Shown here: positions 1 through 11,691 of the stretch, piece after piece
Numbering within the stretch: the first letter of the stretch is position 1
Layout: the number at the start of each line of letters is the position of its first letter
DNA from: an uncultured Pseudomonadota bacterium
GTDB taxonomy: Bacteria; Pseudomonadota; Gammaproteobacteria; Steroidobacterales; Steroidobacteraceae
DNA length: 38,590 bases
Assembly: GCA_903890265.1 (NCBI GenBank)
Contig: CAITAM010000443.1
Span: 1-38,590, forward strand
Direction: 5' to 3'
Program-made: the position numbers and the translations under genes
Notes under the pieces: generated by a model
Databases searched by the model: none
Seen by the model: the letters and a program-made list of their open reading frames with translations, nothing else
Told to the model about the DNA's origin: nothing

Positions 1-1
1 C

Positions 2-367
2 GCCGTGCTGGTCGTGGTCGGCAATACGATCCGCCTCGACATCGACGTACGCCGTCCGGAAATCGAGGTCACGAAGCTCGTCGGCGGATCGGACGCGTTC
101 GTCCGCCGGCCCTTCCTCTACGGCGGCCTCTGGTACGGCCTCGGCGGCGGACTGGTCGCCGCGCTCGTGGTCAGCGCCTTCCGTCTCGGGCTGTCCGGTC
201 CGGTGCAGCGGGTTGCCGCCGCCTACGGCAGCCGCTTCACGCTGCAGGGGCTCGACGCCGCCGCGGTGGCGGTGCTGATCGGCGGTGGCGCGGCGCTCGG
301 CTGGGCCGGGGCGTACGTGGCCGCCACCTGGCACCTGCGCCGGATCGAGCCGTCGGGGGAGCACTGA
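2..367 (+). CDS. ftsX: Cell division protein FtsX, C-terminal part (truncated by window start)
   Basis: C-terminal permease-like sequence (IRLDIDVRRPEIEVTKLVGGSDAFVRRPFLYGGLWYGLGGG) typical of FtsX; immediately upstream of rpoH as in the common ftsYEX-rpoH order. Confidence 0.88.
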   Translation, partial: AVLVVVGNTIRLDIDVRRPEIEVTKLVGGSDAFVRRPFLYGGLWYGLGGGLVAALVVSAFRLGLSGPVQRVAAAYGSRFTLQGLDAAAVAVLIGGGAALGWAGAYVAATWHLRRIEPSGEH

Positions 368-430
368 GGGGCCGGCAACCTCCTAAATCGTTGTATGTAA
401 ATAACTTTTAGTCATGAACTTTGGCCGGCA

Positions 431-457
431 TTAGCACTCAAACTGGGGGAGTGCTAA
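431..457. promoter_or_regulatory. CIRCE element (HrcA operator): TTAGCACTC-N9-GAGTGCTAA
   Basis: Exact match to the CIRCE inverted repeat TTAGCACTC AAACTGGGG GAGTGCTAA, 53 bp upstream of the rpoH ATG. Confidence 0.93.
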
Positions 458-510
458 GCTCATGTCCGGCCTGAAGCCGGCCAACCATCCTGTATGGGAG
501 TCGCGAGCTC

Positions 511-1392
<882 letters not shown>

Positions 1393-1426
1393 ACGCCGCG
1401 CCAAGGCGACGGGTCAGGACCGCGGC

Positions 1427-2722
1427 TCAGGCGGAAATCGCGGCCTCCCGAACGGCGCGCGTCACGGCGGCGTGAACCTCGCGGTCAAGCGGGTCGGGCA
1501 CGAGATCGGTGCCCGGCGCGCGCGCCGCGATCGCGTGCGCCGCCGCCATCAGCATCGCGTCTGAAAAATGCGTCGCCCGTGCCTCGAGGGCGCCGGCAAA
1601 GAGGCCGGGGAAGCCGAGCACGTTATTGATCCCCTTGCCGTCAGCCGCGAACGCCGCGCCGCGCTGCAGCGCCACGATCGGCTCGATTTCGGGGTCGGGA
1701 TTCGACAGCGCGAGAATGATCTGCCCGGGGCGGACCAGTTCGGGGCGGATCAGGCCGCGCACGCCGGTGGTGGCGATGACGATGTCGGCGTCCTGCATGA
1801 TGCCCTCGATCGTCGACGGAATGCCGCCGAGGGCCGCCAGTCGCTCGAACGCCAGTGGATTTCGGTCGGCACCGAGTACCGCGCCCACCCCGTGCGCCCG
1901 CAGGAGGCGCACGATGCCAAGGCCCGCCGCACCGAGACCGATCTGGCCGATCACGCTCTTCTCCAGCGTCCTGCCGACCCGACGCGCCGCGTTGTGCAGC
2001 GCCGCCAGCGCGACCACTGCCGTGCCGTGCTGGTCATCGTGCAGCACGGGCTTGTTGAGCCGGGTACGCAGCTTTTCCTCAATCGTGAAACAGTGCGGTG
2101 CGGCGAAATCCTCAAGCTGGATCGCGCCGAACGACTGCTCCACACCCGTGATGATATCGACCACGCGATCCGGGTCCTTGTCGGTCAGCAGCAGCGGTAT
2201 GCCGGTCAGGTCCACCAGCGTCGCAAAGAGCGCCGCCTTGCCCTCCATGACCGGCAGGCCGGCCAGCGGACCGATGTCGCCGAGCCCGAGTATGGCCGTG
2301 CCGTTGGTGACGACACCGACGGTGCGACCGATATTCGTGTACTCGTAGGCGCGCTCGGGCTCGGCGCGGATGGCGAGGCAGACGCGGGCGACGCCCGGCG
2401 TGTAGACGTCGCGCAGAACCTGCAGCGTGTTGATCGGCAGCGTAGCCGTCATGCGGATCTTGCCGCCGCGGTGGCGATTGAAGACGCGATCCGACTTGCC
2501 AACGAACTGTGCCGTCGGCAGTGCATCGATCCGTGCGTAGAGGTCCGGGTCCGCCAGCTCGTCCATCTCGAGCGTGATTTCCCACAGCGTGCGCCCCTGC
2601 TCGCGACGGACGGCGGACAGGTGCTCGATGACAAGACCCGCCTCGGCGATGACCTGCAGCACCTTGGCGAGACTGCCCGCCTGGTGCACGGTCTCGACCA
2701 TCAGTATTTCGGGTATCTTCAT
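1427..2722 (-). CDS. NAD(P)-dependent malic enzyme with N-terminal ACT domain
   Basis: N-terminal ACT-like segment (ILMVETVHQAGSLAKVLQVIAEAG) followed by malic enzyme motifs (VYTPGVARVC, LLTDKDPDRVVDII, VLHDDQHGTAVVALAAL, GLGAAGLGIVRLL). Confidence 0.9.
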   Translation of the reverse strand: MKIPEILMVETVHQAGSLAKVLQVIAEAGLVIEHLSAVRREQGRTLWEITLEMDELADPDLYARIDALPTAQFVGKSDRVFNRHRGGKIRMTATLPINTLQVLRDVYTPGVARVCLAIRAEPERAYEYTNIGRTVGVVTNGTAILGLGDIGPLAGLPVMEGKAALFATLVDLTGIPLLLTDKDPDRVVDIITGVEQSFGAIQLEDFAAPHCFTIEEKLRTRLNKPVLHDDQHGTAVVALAALHNAARRVGRTLEKSVIGQIGLGAAGLGIVRLLRAHGVGAVLGADRNPLAFERLAALGGIPSTIEGIMQDADIVIATTGVRGLIRPELVRPGQIILALSNPDPEIEPIVALQRGAAFAADGKGINNVLGFPGLFAGALEARATHFSDAMLMAAAHAIAARAPGTDLVPDPLDREVHAAVTRAVREAAISA

Positions 2723-3657
2723 TACGCACCTTCTCCGTTGGTAGCAGCAGGGCCCGGCCCGGGGGCCAGTGCCGTGGCTGCCGCAAATACTTCCGTATGC
2801 AGCTCGGCCGTTGCCAGTGGCGTCGGCGCGTAGCCGCCAGCCAGCGTGATCACCGTCGGCAGTCCCGCCGCCCGCAGGCGGGACAGCACGTGCCGTTCGC
2901 GGGCGGCCAGTCCCGCGCGGGTCAGCGCCAGACGACCGTACCTGTCACCGGCCACCACGTCGACTCCGGCGAGATAAAAAGCGATGTCCGCCGACGCCTC
3001 GGCGACCGCCCGCTCGAGCGCGGGCGCGAGTGCCGACAGGTATTCCTCGTCGCCCGTCCCGTCAGCCAGTGCCACGTCGAGACTGGACGGCGGTTTGACC
3101 GCGGGGTAGTTGTTGCTGCCGTGCAGCGAGAGGGTATAGACGGTCGGATCGTGGGCATAGAGGCTCGCGTTGCCGTTGCCCTGGTGGACATCGAGATCGA
3201 CGATCAGGAAGCGACGCGCGAGGCCCTCCGCGCGCAGGGCCTCGATCGCGATCGCCACGTCGTTCAGGACGCAGAACCCCTCGCCATGGTCGGCAAATGC
3301 GTGATGCGTGCCGCCCGCGAGGTTCGCCGCCAGTCCGTCATCGAGCGCGGCGCGGGCGGCAAGGCAGGTACCGGCTGCCGCGAGACGGGAGCGACGCCAC
3401 AGGCGCGCGGACCACGGCACGCCAAGCCGGCGCACCTCGGCGGCACTCAGCGTGCCCTGCTCGAGACTGTCCAGGTAGGCTGCCGTGTGCACGCGGTCGA
3501 GCAGGGGCCGCGGCGCCTCGTCGGGCGTCATCACCTCGCCTGCGTGCAGCAGGCCACGCTCGAGGAGCAGCCCGTGCAGCAGGGGGTACTTGCCCATCGG
3601 ATAGGGATGGGTCGGTCCGAGATCGACCCGGTAGTCGGCATGAAAACTCGCGCGCAT
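2722..3657 (-). CDS. Histone deacetylase superfamily protein (AcuC/HDAC-like)
   Basis: Motifs GGTHHAFADHGEGFCVLNDVAIA, DLDVHQGNGNA, YLAGVDVVAGDRYGRL, LAGGYAP. Confidence 0.92.
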   Translation of the reverse strand: MRASFHADYRVDLGPTHPYPMGKYPLLHGLLLERGLLHAGEVMTPDEAPRPLLDRVHTAAYLDSLEQGTLSAAEVRRLGVPWSARLWRRSRLAAAGTCLAARAALDDGLAANLAGGTHHAFADHGEGFCVLNDVAIAIEALRAEGLARRFLIVDLDVHQGNGNASLYAHDPTVYTLSLHGSNNYPAVKPPSSLDVALADGTGDEEYLSALAPALERAVAEASADIAFYLAGVDVVAGDRYGRLALTRAGLAARERHVLSRLRAAGLPTVITLAGGYAPTPLATAELHTEVFAAATALAPGPGPAATNGEGA

Positions 3658-3735
3658 CGTCCCTCATCCGGACGGTGCGAACGCCGCCACCGCGCCGATT
3701 ATAGCGCCACGCGCCGCGGCCGCCGACCCGACCGG

Positions 3736-5172
<1,437 letters not shown>

Positions 5173-8100
5173 TCAGGCGGCGCGCCGCAGGTTTTCAATC
5201 AGTGTGTCGATGGCCGATGCCTTGGCTTTTACCAGCCAGAACTTCGGCAGATAGGCCCGGAAGTCGTTCAGTACCTCGCGCCCGAGCGCGCTGTCCGTGG
5301 CCTCGACGTGGGTCTCGATCAGCGCCCTCAGATGCTGCAGGTGCTGCTCCATGCCTTCCACCGAGATGCGGTGGATGTCGACAAGTTCGTGGTTGTACCG
5401 ATCGACGAAGTCCCTCTCCGTGTCGAGCACGTAGGCGAATCCGCCGGTGAAGCCGGCAGCGAAATTGAGGCCCGTGCGACCGAGGACGCAGACCACGCCG
5501 CCCGTCATGTACTCGCAGCAGTGATCACCGGCCCCTTCGATGACCGCGATCGCGCCGGAGTTGCGCACCGCAAAGCGCTCGCCGGCGCCGCCGGCCGCAA
5601 ACAGCTCGCCGCCGGTTGCTCCGTACAGGCAGGTATTGCCGATGATCGGCCAGGCACCGACCTGCTGCGCCGCCGACTGCGCCGGGGGCTTGAGCACGAT
5701 GCGGCCGGCCGCCATTCCCTTGCCGACGTAGTCGTTCGCGTCACCCTCGACGTAGAGATGCAGGCCGCCGGCATTCCAAACCCCGAGGCTCTGGCCGGCG
5801 GAGCCGACCAGCCGCACCTCGACGGGCCGGTCGCTCATGCCGTAATTACCGTAACGGCGGGCGATTTCGCCGGACAGGCGGGCCCCGATCGAGCGGTGGT
5901 AGTTGTACACGTCGTAGCGGAAGGTGCCGCCCGAACGCGCCTCGATGGCAGGCAGGATATCGGCGACCATCCGCCGGGCGAGGTCATCCCCCTCGCTCGG
6001 CGCATTGCGCTCGACATGACAGAAGCGCGCCACGTCGTCGGCGACACCCGCCGTCGAGAGCAGTGGCGAGAGATCGAGGCCCCGCTGCCGATCGGTATCG
6101 CCGCGGGACGTGACGAGCAGGTCGGTGCGCCCGACGAGGTCGTCGAAGCGCGCGACGCCAAGCTGCGCCATGATCTCGCGGCACTCCTCGGCCACGAAGC
6201 GGAAGTAGTTCTCGACCATGGCGGGCAGACCGAGGAAGAACTTCGTCCTGAGCACGTCGTTCTGCGTCGCGACGCCGGTAGCGCAGTTGTTGAGGTGGCA
6301 GATCCTGAGGTACTTGCAGCCCAGCGCGACCATCGGTGCCGTGCCGAAGCCAAACGACTCCGCGCCGAGCAGCGCCGCCTTGATCACGTCCAGCCCGGTT
6401 TTCAGGCCACCGTCGGCCTGCAGGCGCACGCGCTCGCGCATCCCGTTGATGCGCAGGGTCTGCTGGGTCTCGGCAAGCCCAAGCTCCCAGGGCGAGCCGG
6501 CGTATTTGATCGACGACAGCGGCGAGGCGCCCGTTCCGCCGTCGTAACCGGAGATCGTGATGAGATCGGCATAGGCTTTGGCCACGCCGGCCGCCACGGT
6601 GCCAACGCCGGGCTCGGCCACGAGCTTCACCGACACGAGCGCCGCCGGATTGACCTCCTTGAGGTCGTAGATCAGCTGGGCGAGATCCTCGATGGAATAA
6701 ATGTCATGGTGCGGCGGTGGTGAAATCAGGCCGACGCCCGGCTTCGCGAAGCGCAGCTTCGCGATCATCTCGTTCACCTTGTGCCCGGGCAGCTGCCCGC
6801 CCTCGCCAGGCTTCGCACCCTGGGCGATCTTGATCTGCAGAACCTCGGCACTGACCAGGTACTCGGCGGTCACGCCGAACCGGCCGGACGCCACCTGCTT
6901 GATCTTGGAATTGCGCTCCGTGCCGCGACGGACCGGGTCTTCGCCACCTTCGCCGGAGTTCGACCGCGCACCGAGACGGTTCATCGCGATCGCCAGCGCC
7001 TCGTGCGCCTCGGGCGACAGGGCGCCAAGCGACATGCCGGCAGAGTCGAAACGACGCAGGATGCTGTCGACCGGCTCGACCTCGTCCAGCGGGATGGGCG
7101 CGGCGCCCGGCGACAGCTTGAACAGGTCGCGCAGGCAGGTCACGGGCCGCTCGTTCACGAGCGTGGCGTAGCGTCGGTAGTCCTCGTACGCGCCGCTGTT
7201 GACCGCTTTCTGCAGGGTCAGCACCACGTCCGGATTGTAGGCGTGGTACTCGCCGCCATGGACGTACTTCAGCAGCCCGCCCTGCTCCAGGGGCTCACCC
7301 GCGGCAAAGGCCCGCCGGGCAAGCTCGGCCTGGTCCGCATTGAGGTCCTTGAATCCGGCGCCGCCGATCCGACTGACCGTGCCTGCAAAGCAGGCACTGA
7401 CAACCTCCTCGGCAAGGCCGACGATCTCAAACAGCTGGGCACTGCGGTAACTGGCGATGGTCGCTATTCCCATCTTCGACATGATCTTCAAGAGACCCTT
7501 GCGGATGGCGCGCCGGTAGCTGCGACCGATTTCGGCCCGTGCCGCTTCGTCCATGCGAACGGTACGCCGGTGCATCATGTCGTACAGCGTCTGGTACGCC
7601 ATGTACGGGTAGACGGCCGTCGCCCCGTAGCCGATCAGGCAGGCGAAGTGATGCGGATCCCGCGCCGAGCCGGTCTCCACCAGCAGGTTGCACTTGCTGC
7701 GCAATCCCGCCCGGACCAGCCGCTGATGCACGGCACCGGTGGCGAGCAGCGCGTGCACCGGCATCATTCCCTCGACCAGGTAGCGGTCGGACAGCAGCAG
7801 CACGAGCTTGCCCGCCTCGGCCGCGGCTTCGGCCTCGTCGCAGATGCGCTCAAGGGCCGTTTCCAATGACCCGTCCAGCGGGTACTGCAGGCTGATGAAT
7901 GCGTGCGGCACGCCGTGCGCATCGAGTGCCACGATCTGGCGCAGCTTGCGCTGCGACAGGATCGGGGAGTTGAGGACGATCTGCTTGGCGTGCTCCGCGC
8001 TCGGCAGGAAGATGTTGCACTCGGGCCCGATCTGCGTCTGCAGGGACATCACCAGCGCCTCGCGCAGCGGATCGATGGGCGGGTTCGTCACCTGCGCGAA

Positions 8101-9687
8101 CTGCTGGCGGAAGTAGTCGTACACGGAGCGGACCCGGCCGGACAGGACCGGCATGGGCGTGTCGTCGCCCATGGAACCCACGGCCTCGCTTTCATCCTCG
8201 GCCAGCACGCGGATGATCTCGTCGCGCTCCTCCGCGGTGATGTTGAACATCTTCTGGAAGAACAGCAGCGTGCTGCGATCCATCGGTTCCGCCGCAAGGC
8301 GCATGTCGACGAGATCGGTCTCGAGGTAACGCACACCGCGCTTCAGCCACGTCTTGTACGGATGACGGCTCTTGATGATGTCGTCGATGGCCTGCCATTC
8401 GTGCAGGTCGCCGGTATCGAGGTCGAGTGCGATCATCTCGCCCGGACCCAGCCTGCCCTTGCGGACCACATCGTCCGGGGCGTAATCCCAGACACCGATC
8501 TCGGAGGCAACCGTCAGGTGCCGGTCGCGGGTGATCACCCAGCGCGCCGGCCGCAGTCCGTTACGGTCGAGCGTGCACGCGGCATAGCGGCCATCGCACA
8601 TCACGAGCGCCGCGGGGCCGTCCCACGGCTCCATGTGCGTGGCATAGAACTCGTAGAACGCACGGGCATCGGGATCGATCGTATCCACCGCCGCCCAGGC
8701 CGGCGGCACGAGAATGCGGCTCGCCTGCAGGACGTCGAGCCCGCCCATGAGGAGCACCTCGAGCATGTTGTCCAGCGTCTGCGAATCGGAGCCGGACAGC
8801 GACACGAGCGGTGCGAGTTCGCGCAGCTCCGGCAGCAGCGGCGAGCGCAGCAGGGGTCCGCGCGACACCGCCCAGTTGCGATTCCCCTGAATGGTGTTGA
8901 TCTCGCCGTTGTGCGCGAGCAGCCGGTAGGGGTGTGCAAGCCGCCACTGCGGCGTCGTGTTCGTGGAAAAGCGCTGGTGAACGATGGCCACCGAGGACGC
9001 GAGACGGGGATCGGCGAGGTCGGGGTAGAACTCGGCGAGGTGACGGGGCATCACCATGCCCTTGTAGACGATGGTCGCGGATGACAGCGAGACGACGTAG
9101 AACGACGGGTCGATCTTCTCGGCGGCCTTCTCGCAGCGGCGTCGGACCACGAACAGGCGGCGATTGAACGTGGCCTCGTCGTATTCCGGCGGGCAGTCGA
9201 CGAACAGCTGCTCGATCCGCGGCATCGTCTTCAGCGCCTGATCGCCACAGGCCGACGGGTTGACCGGCACCACTCGCCAGCCGGCCAGCCGGAGCCCCTC
9301 CTGCTCAAGTTCGCGTGCGAGGAGCCCCTTGCAACGGGCGGCAAGATCGCCGAACGGTGACAGGAAGACGAGGCCGGCGGCGAAGCGGGAGGCAAGGCCG
9401 ATCCCGGCCTCGGCGGCGGCGGCACGCAGGAATGCCGTCGGCTGCTTCAGCAGGATGCCGCAGCCGTCACCGGTCTTGCCGTCGGCGGCGATCGCGCCGC
9501 GGTGTTCAAGCCGCGTCAGCGACACGAGCGCGGTTTGCACCAGCCAGTGGCTCGCGACATTGTCGATGTTGGCCAGCAGACCGAACCCGCAGCTGTCGCG
9601 CTCGAAGCACGGTTGGTACAGGCCACGATCCACGGCATCCTGGACGGGTGGGGTGCCGGCGCGCGGCAACGGTCGTTCGGTAGGCAT
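5173..9687 (-). CDS. gltB: Glutamate synthase large subunit
   Basis: [11 protein letters not shown] glutaminase N-terminus, FMN and 3Fe-4S region ([13 protein letters not shown]), GXGXG C-terminal repeats. Start set at internal ATG 9687 (MPTERP...) preceded by GAGGA rather than the ORF-track start 9786. Confidence 0.95.
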   Translation of the reverse strand: MPTERPLPRAGTPPVQDAVDRGLYQPCFERDSCGFGLLANIDNVASHWLVQTALVSLTRLEHRGAIAADGKTGDGCGILLKQPTAFLRAAAAEAGIGLASRFAAGLVFLSPFGDLAARCKGLLARELEQEGLRLAGWRVVPVNPSACGDQALKTMPRIEQLFVDCPPEYDEATFNRRLFVVRRRCEKAAEKIDPSFYVVSLSSATIVYKGMVMPRHLAEFYPDLADPRLASSVAIVHQRFSTNTTPQWRLAHPYRLLAHNGEINTIQGNRNWAVSRGPLLRSPLLPELRELAPLVSLSGSDSQTLDNMLEVLLMGGLDVLQASRILVPPAWAAVDTIDPDARAFYEFYATHMEPWDGPAALVMCDGRYAACTLDRNGLRPARWVITRDRHLTVASEIGVWDYAPDDVVRKGRLGPGEMIALDLDTGDLHEWQAIDDIIKSRHPYKTWLKRGVRYLETDLVDMRLAAEPMDRSTLLFFQKMFNITAEERDEIIRVLAEDESEAVGSMGDDTPMPVLSGRVRSVYDYFRQQFAQVTNPPIDPLREALVMSLQTQIGPECNIFLPSAEHAKQIVLNSPILSQRKLRQIVALDAHGVPHAFISLQYPLDGSLETALERICDEAEAAAEAGKLVLLLSDRYLVEGMMPVHALLATGAVHQRLVRAGLRSKCNLLVETGSARDPHHFACLIGYGATAVYPYMAYQTLYDMMHRRTVRMDEAARAEIGRSYRRAIRKGLLKIMSKMGIATIASYRSAQLFEIVGLAEEVVSACFAGTVSRIGGAGFKDLNADQAELARRAFAAGEPLEQGGLLKYVHGGEYHAYNPDVVLTLQKAVNSGAYEDYRRYATLVNERPVTCLRDLFKLSPGAAPIPLDEVEPVDSILRRFDSAGMSLGALSPEAHEALAIAMNRLGARSNSGEGGEDPVRRGTERNSKIKQVASGRFGVTAEYLVSAEVLQIKIAQGAKPGEGGQLPGHKVNEMIAKLRFAKPGVGLISPPPHHDIYSIEDLAQLIYDLKEVNPAALVSVKLVAEPGVGTVAAGVAKAYADLITISGYDGGTGASPLSSIKYAGSPWELGLAETQQTLRINGMRERVRLQADGGLKTGLDVIKAALLGAESFGFGTAPMVALGCKYLRICHLNNCATGVATQNDVLRTKFFLGLPAMVENYFRFVAEECREIMAQLGVARFDDLVGRTDLLVTSRGDTDRQRGLDLSPLLSTAGVADDVARFCHVERNAPSEGDDLARRMVADILPAIEARSGGTFRYDVYNYHRSIGARLSGEIARRYGNYGMSDRPVEVRLVGSAGQSLGVWNAGGLHLYVEGDANDYVGKGMAAGRIVLKPPAQSAAQQVGAWPIIGNTCLYGATGGELFAAGGAGERFAVRNSGAIAVIEGAGDHCCEYMTGGVVCVLGRTGLNFAAGFTGGFAYVLDTERDFVDRYNHELVDIHRISVEGMEQHLQHLRALIETHVEATDSALGREVLNDFRAYLPKFWLVKAKASAIDTLIENLRRAA

Positions 9688-9785
9688 CGCAATCCTCGTG
9701 GTTCGAGCGGACGGCCAGTGCAGCCGTGCCAGATCGCCCTCCCCCCAGCCGGTCAGAGAATCCACGATCTCACCGGTCCCGGTCA

Positions 9786-9802
9786 ATGCTGCAAAGCAGC
9801 AT
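9786..9802. repeat. Perfect 17-bp dyad ATGCTGC-AAA-GCAGCAT between divergent gltB and GGDEF-EAL genes
   Basis: Read directly from sequence; 7-bp arms with 3-bp centre. Confidence 0.75.
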
Positions 9803-9885
9803 CTATGTTGCAGTGCGGCAAGCCACGCCGATTCAAGAGCTTCTTTACGGGGCCGATAACGACGTCACGGCGCAGGCCTCAACCC

Positions 9886-11475
9886 ATGCTGGAAAATCCA
9901 CTGTCCATGCACGCACCGCCTGCCTCCCATCCAGCGCATCCGGACCGGGTCCTGCTCGTCGGCCGGGACGGCTCCGTCCTTCGCGAGGAGGGCACGACCT
10001 ACGCCACGCTGACGCCGCCGGATCAGTCCCTGGTCGACGCCACGTTCCGGCGGATCGCCCAGCGCGCCATCAAGACCCGTCAGGCGATCGAGACCACGCT
10101 CGCCATCGCCGGCGGGTCGCTTCAGCTTCGTGCAAGTCCGCTGGGCCCGGATCGTGCCCTGTGCGTGCTGCGCGCGGGAGGCGCCGCCAGCGGCGACGAC
10201 GCGCCGGGCAGCTGGCTCGCTCGCCCGGCATTCGTCAGCCGGCTGCAGGAGGCTATCGATGACGCGCAGCTGCGCGAAGTCACGCTCGGGGTCGCTACCA
10301 TCGAGCTCGACGGTCTCGCCCAGGTGGCCCGGATCTTTGACAACGACGTGGCGCGCCAGGTGTTCGACGCCGCGCTCCGCCGCAGTGCCGAGTTCATCCG
10401 GGGTGACGACCCCGGTACGACGTTCGGTGGCGTCATCGGTGCGACGACCCTCGGGCTCAAGATGCCCTGCACGGACCGCCACGAGCTCCTCGCGGCCGTG
10501 AGCCGGGTCCTCACCGCGCTGAGTGAACCGGTCCAGATCGGCGATGCGCAGTTCCAGCTGTCGCCCTACGCCGGTATCGCCGAGCTCGGGCGCGACGGGC
10601 GGGTCTCAAGCTCGCTGCTGGCCCAGGCACGGCATGCCGCGGCCGAGGCGCTGGCCACCGCCTCGCGCACGCCGTTGTTCGCGAGCAGCGCGGCACCAAA
10701 ATCGCGCGCGCCGACGTCGGATGTCGCGCGTGAGCTGCAGACCGCCATACGCGATGGCAGCATCCGGCTGCGCTACCTGCCCCGCCATGACCTCGAGTCC
10801 GGGCGGCGGGTCGCCTGGGTCGGCTACCTGCGCTGGCAGCATCCGCTGCGCGGCGAGATATCGGCCACCGAGTGCCTGAGTATCGCCGAGGCGACGGGCC
10901 TGTCGAAGGCGCTGTCGAAGGCGCTGCTCGCCTCCGTGGCGCGCGACTGCACCGCGTTGCTGGCCGATGAACCCGACGACGTGCGCCTTTCCCTCGGCGC
11001 GCTGCGCCATCACGTGCTGGACGAGGCCTTCGTCGAGGACATTGCCGACCTGACCGCGAGCCCCCGACTGCCGGCGACACGCCTTGAACTGCGGATTTCC
11101 GAACGGACGTTTGTTGCGACCGACACCGGGACGCTGCGGACCTTTGCGGATGCCGGCATCCAGCTCATCGTCGACGAGGTGGGCCGCGCGCTGCTGCCCC
11201 TCGACCGGCTCGCGCGCGCACCGCTCTTCGGCATGCAGCTGGACCGCGCGTGGGCCGTGGCGGCGAGCAGCGACGCCGTCGCTCGCCGGGTCAGCGAAGC
11301 CGCCATCGGTGTCGCGCGCGCCCTCGGCCTGATCGCGATCGCCAGCGGCATCGACGACGAGGCGCAGCGCGCCACCCTGCTGGCGCTGGGCTGCCAGCAC
11401 GGCATCGGCGACCTGTACGCCGGCACCGCCGCGGAGCCGCGCATCGCCGCGCAAGGCGTGAACCGGTCGATCTAG
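9886..11475 (+). CDS. Degenerate GGDEF-EAL domain protein (probable non-catalytic c-di-GMP-related protein)
   Basis: Overall GGDEF-EAL layout, with EAL replaced in YLRWQHPLRGEISATECLSIAEATGLS, DDFGTGYSS replaced by VDEVGRALLPLDRL, KIDR-like MQLDRAW, GIDDEAQRATLLALGCQHGIGDLYAG. GGDEF core replaced by FGGVIGATTLGL. Start assigned at ATG 9886. Confidence 0.78.
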   Translation: MLENPLSMHAPPASHPAHPDRVLLVGRDGSVLREEGTTYATLTPPDQSLVDATFRRIAQRAIKTRQAIETTLAIAGGSLQLRASPLGPDRALCVLRAGGAASGDDAPGSWLARPAFVSRLQEAIDDAQLREVTLGVATIELDGLAQVARIFDNDVARQVFDAALRRSAEFIRGDDPGTTFGGVIGATTLGLKMPCTDRHELLAAVSRVLTALSEPVQIGDAQFQLSPYAGIAELGRDGRVSSSLLAQARHAAAEALATASRTPLFASSAAPKSRAPTSDVARELQTAIRDGSIRLRYLPRHDLESGRRVAWVGYLRWQHPLRGEISATECLSIAEATGLSKALSKALLASVARDCTALLADEPDDVRLSLGALRHHVLDEAFVEDIADLTASPRLPATRLELRISERTFVATDTGTLRTFADAGIQLIVDEVGRALLPLDRLARAPLFGMQLDRAWAVAASSDAVARRVSEAAIGVARALGLIAIASGIDDEAQRATLLALGCQHGIGDLYAGTAAEPRIAAQGVNRSI

Positions 11476-11691
11476 TACCGGACCCGTTCCACCCAGCAAT
11501 TTCCGGCGCGCATCGTGACGTGGTCGGCAGGCCGCGCAGCCGTGCGCGGCTAGACTCGGTCGAGGGTCTACGGCCGGCGCCTGCTCCAGCGGTCATGAAG
11601 CGGCGGCCGGCGTGCCCGTCTGCCTGCCGGCGACCCGCGGAGACCCCGGGTTGCGCATGACGGGCAGGCTTCGCGCCCAGTCGGACTCAGC

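Noticed and set aside
9688-9786. N-terminal extension of GltB in the ORF track
   Set aside because: Internal ATG at 9687 has a good GAGGA SD and gives the expected GltB N-terminus
9809-9825. Possible sigma-54 promoter for gltB (minus strand TGGCTTGCCGCACTGCA)
   Set aside because: GG to GC spacing is 11 rather than 10 nt and the central bases deviate from TGGCACG-N4-TTGC
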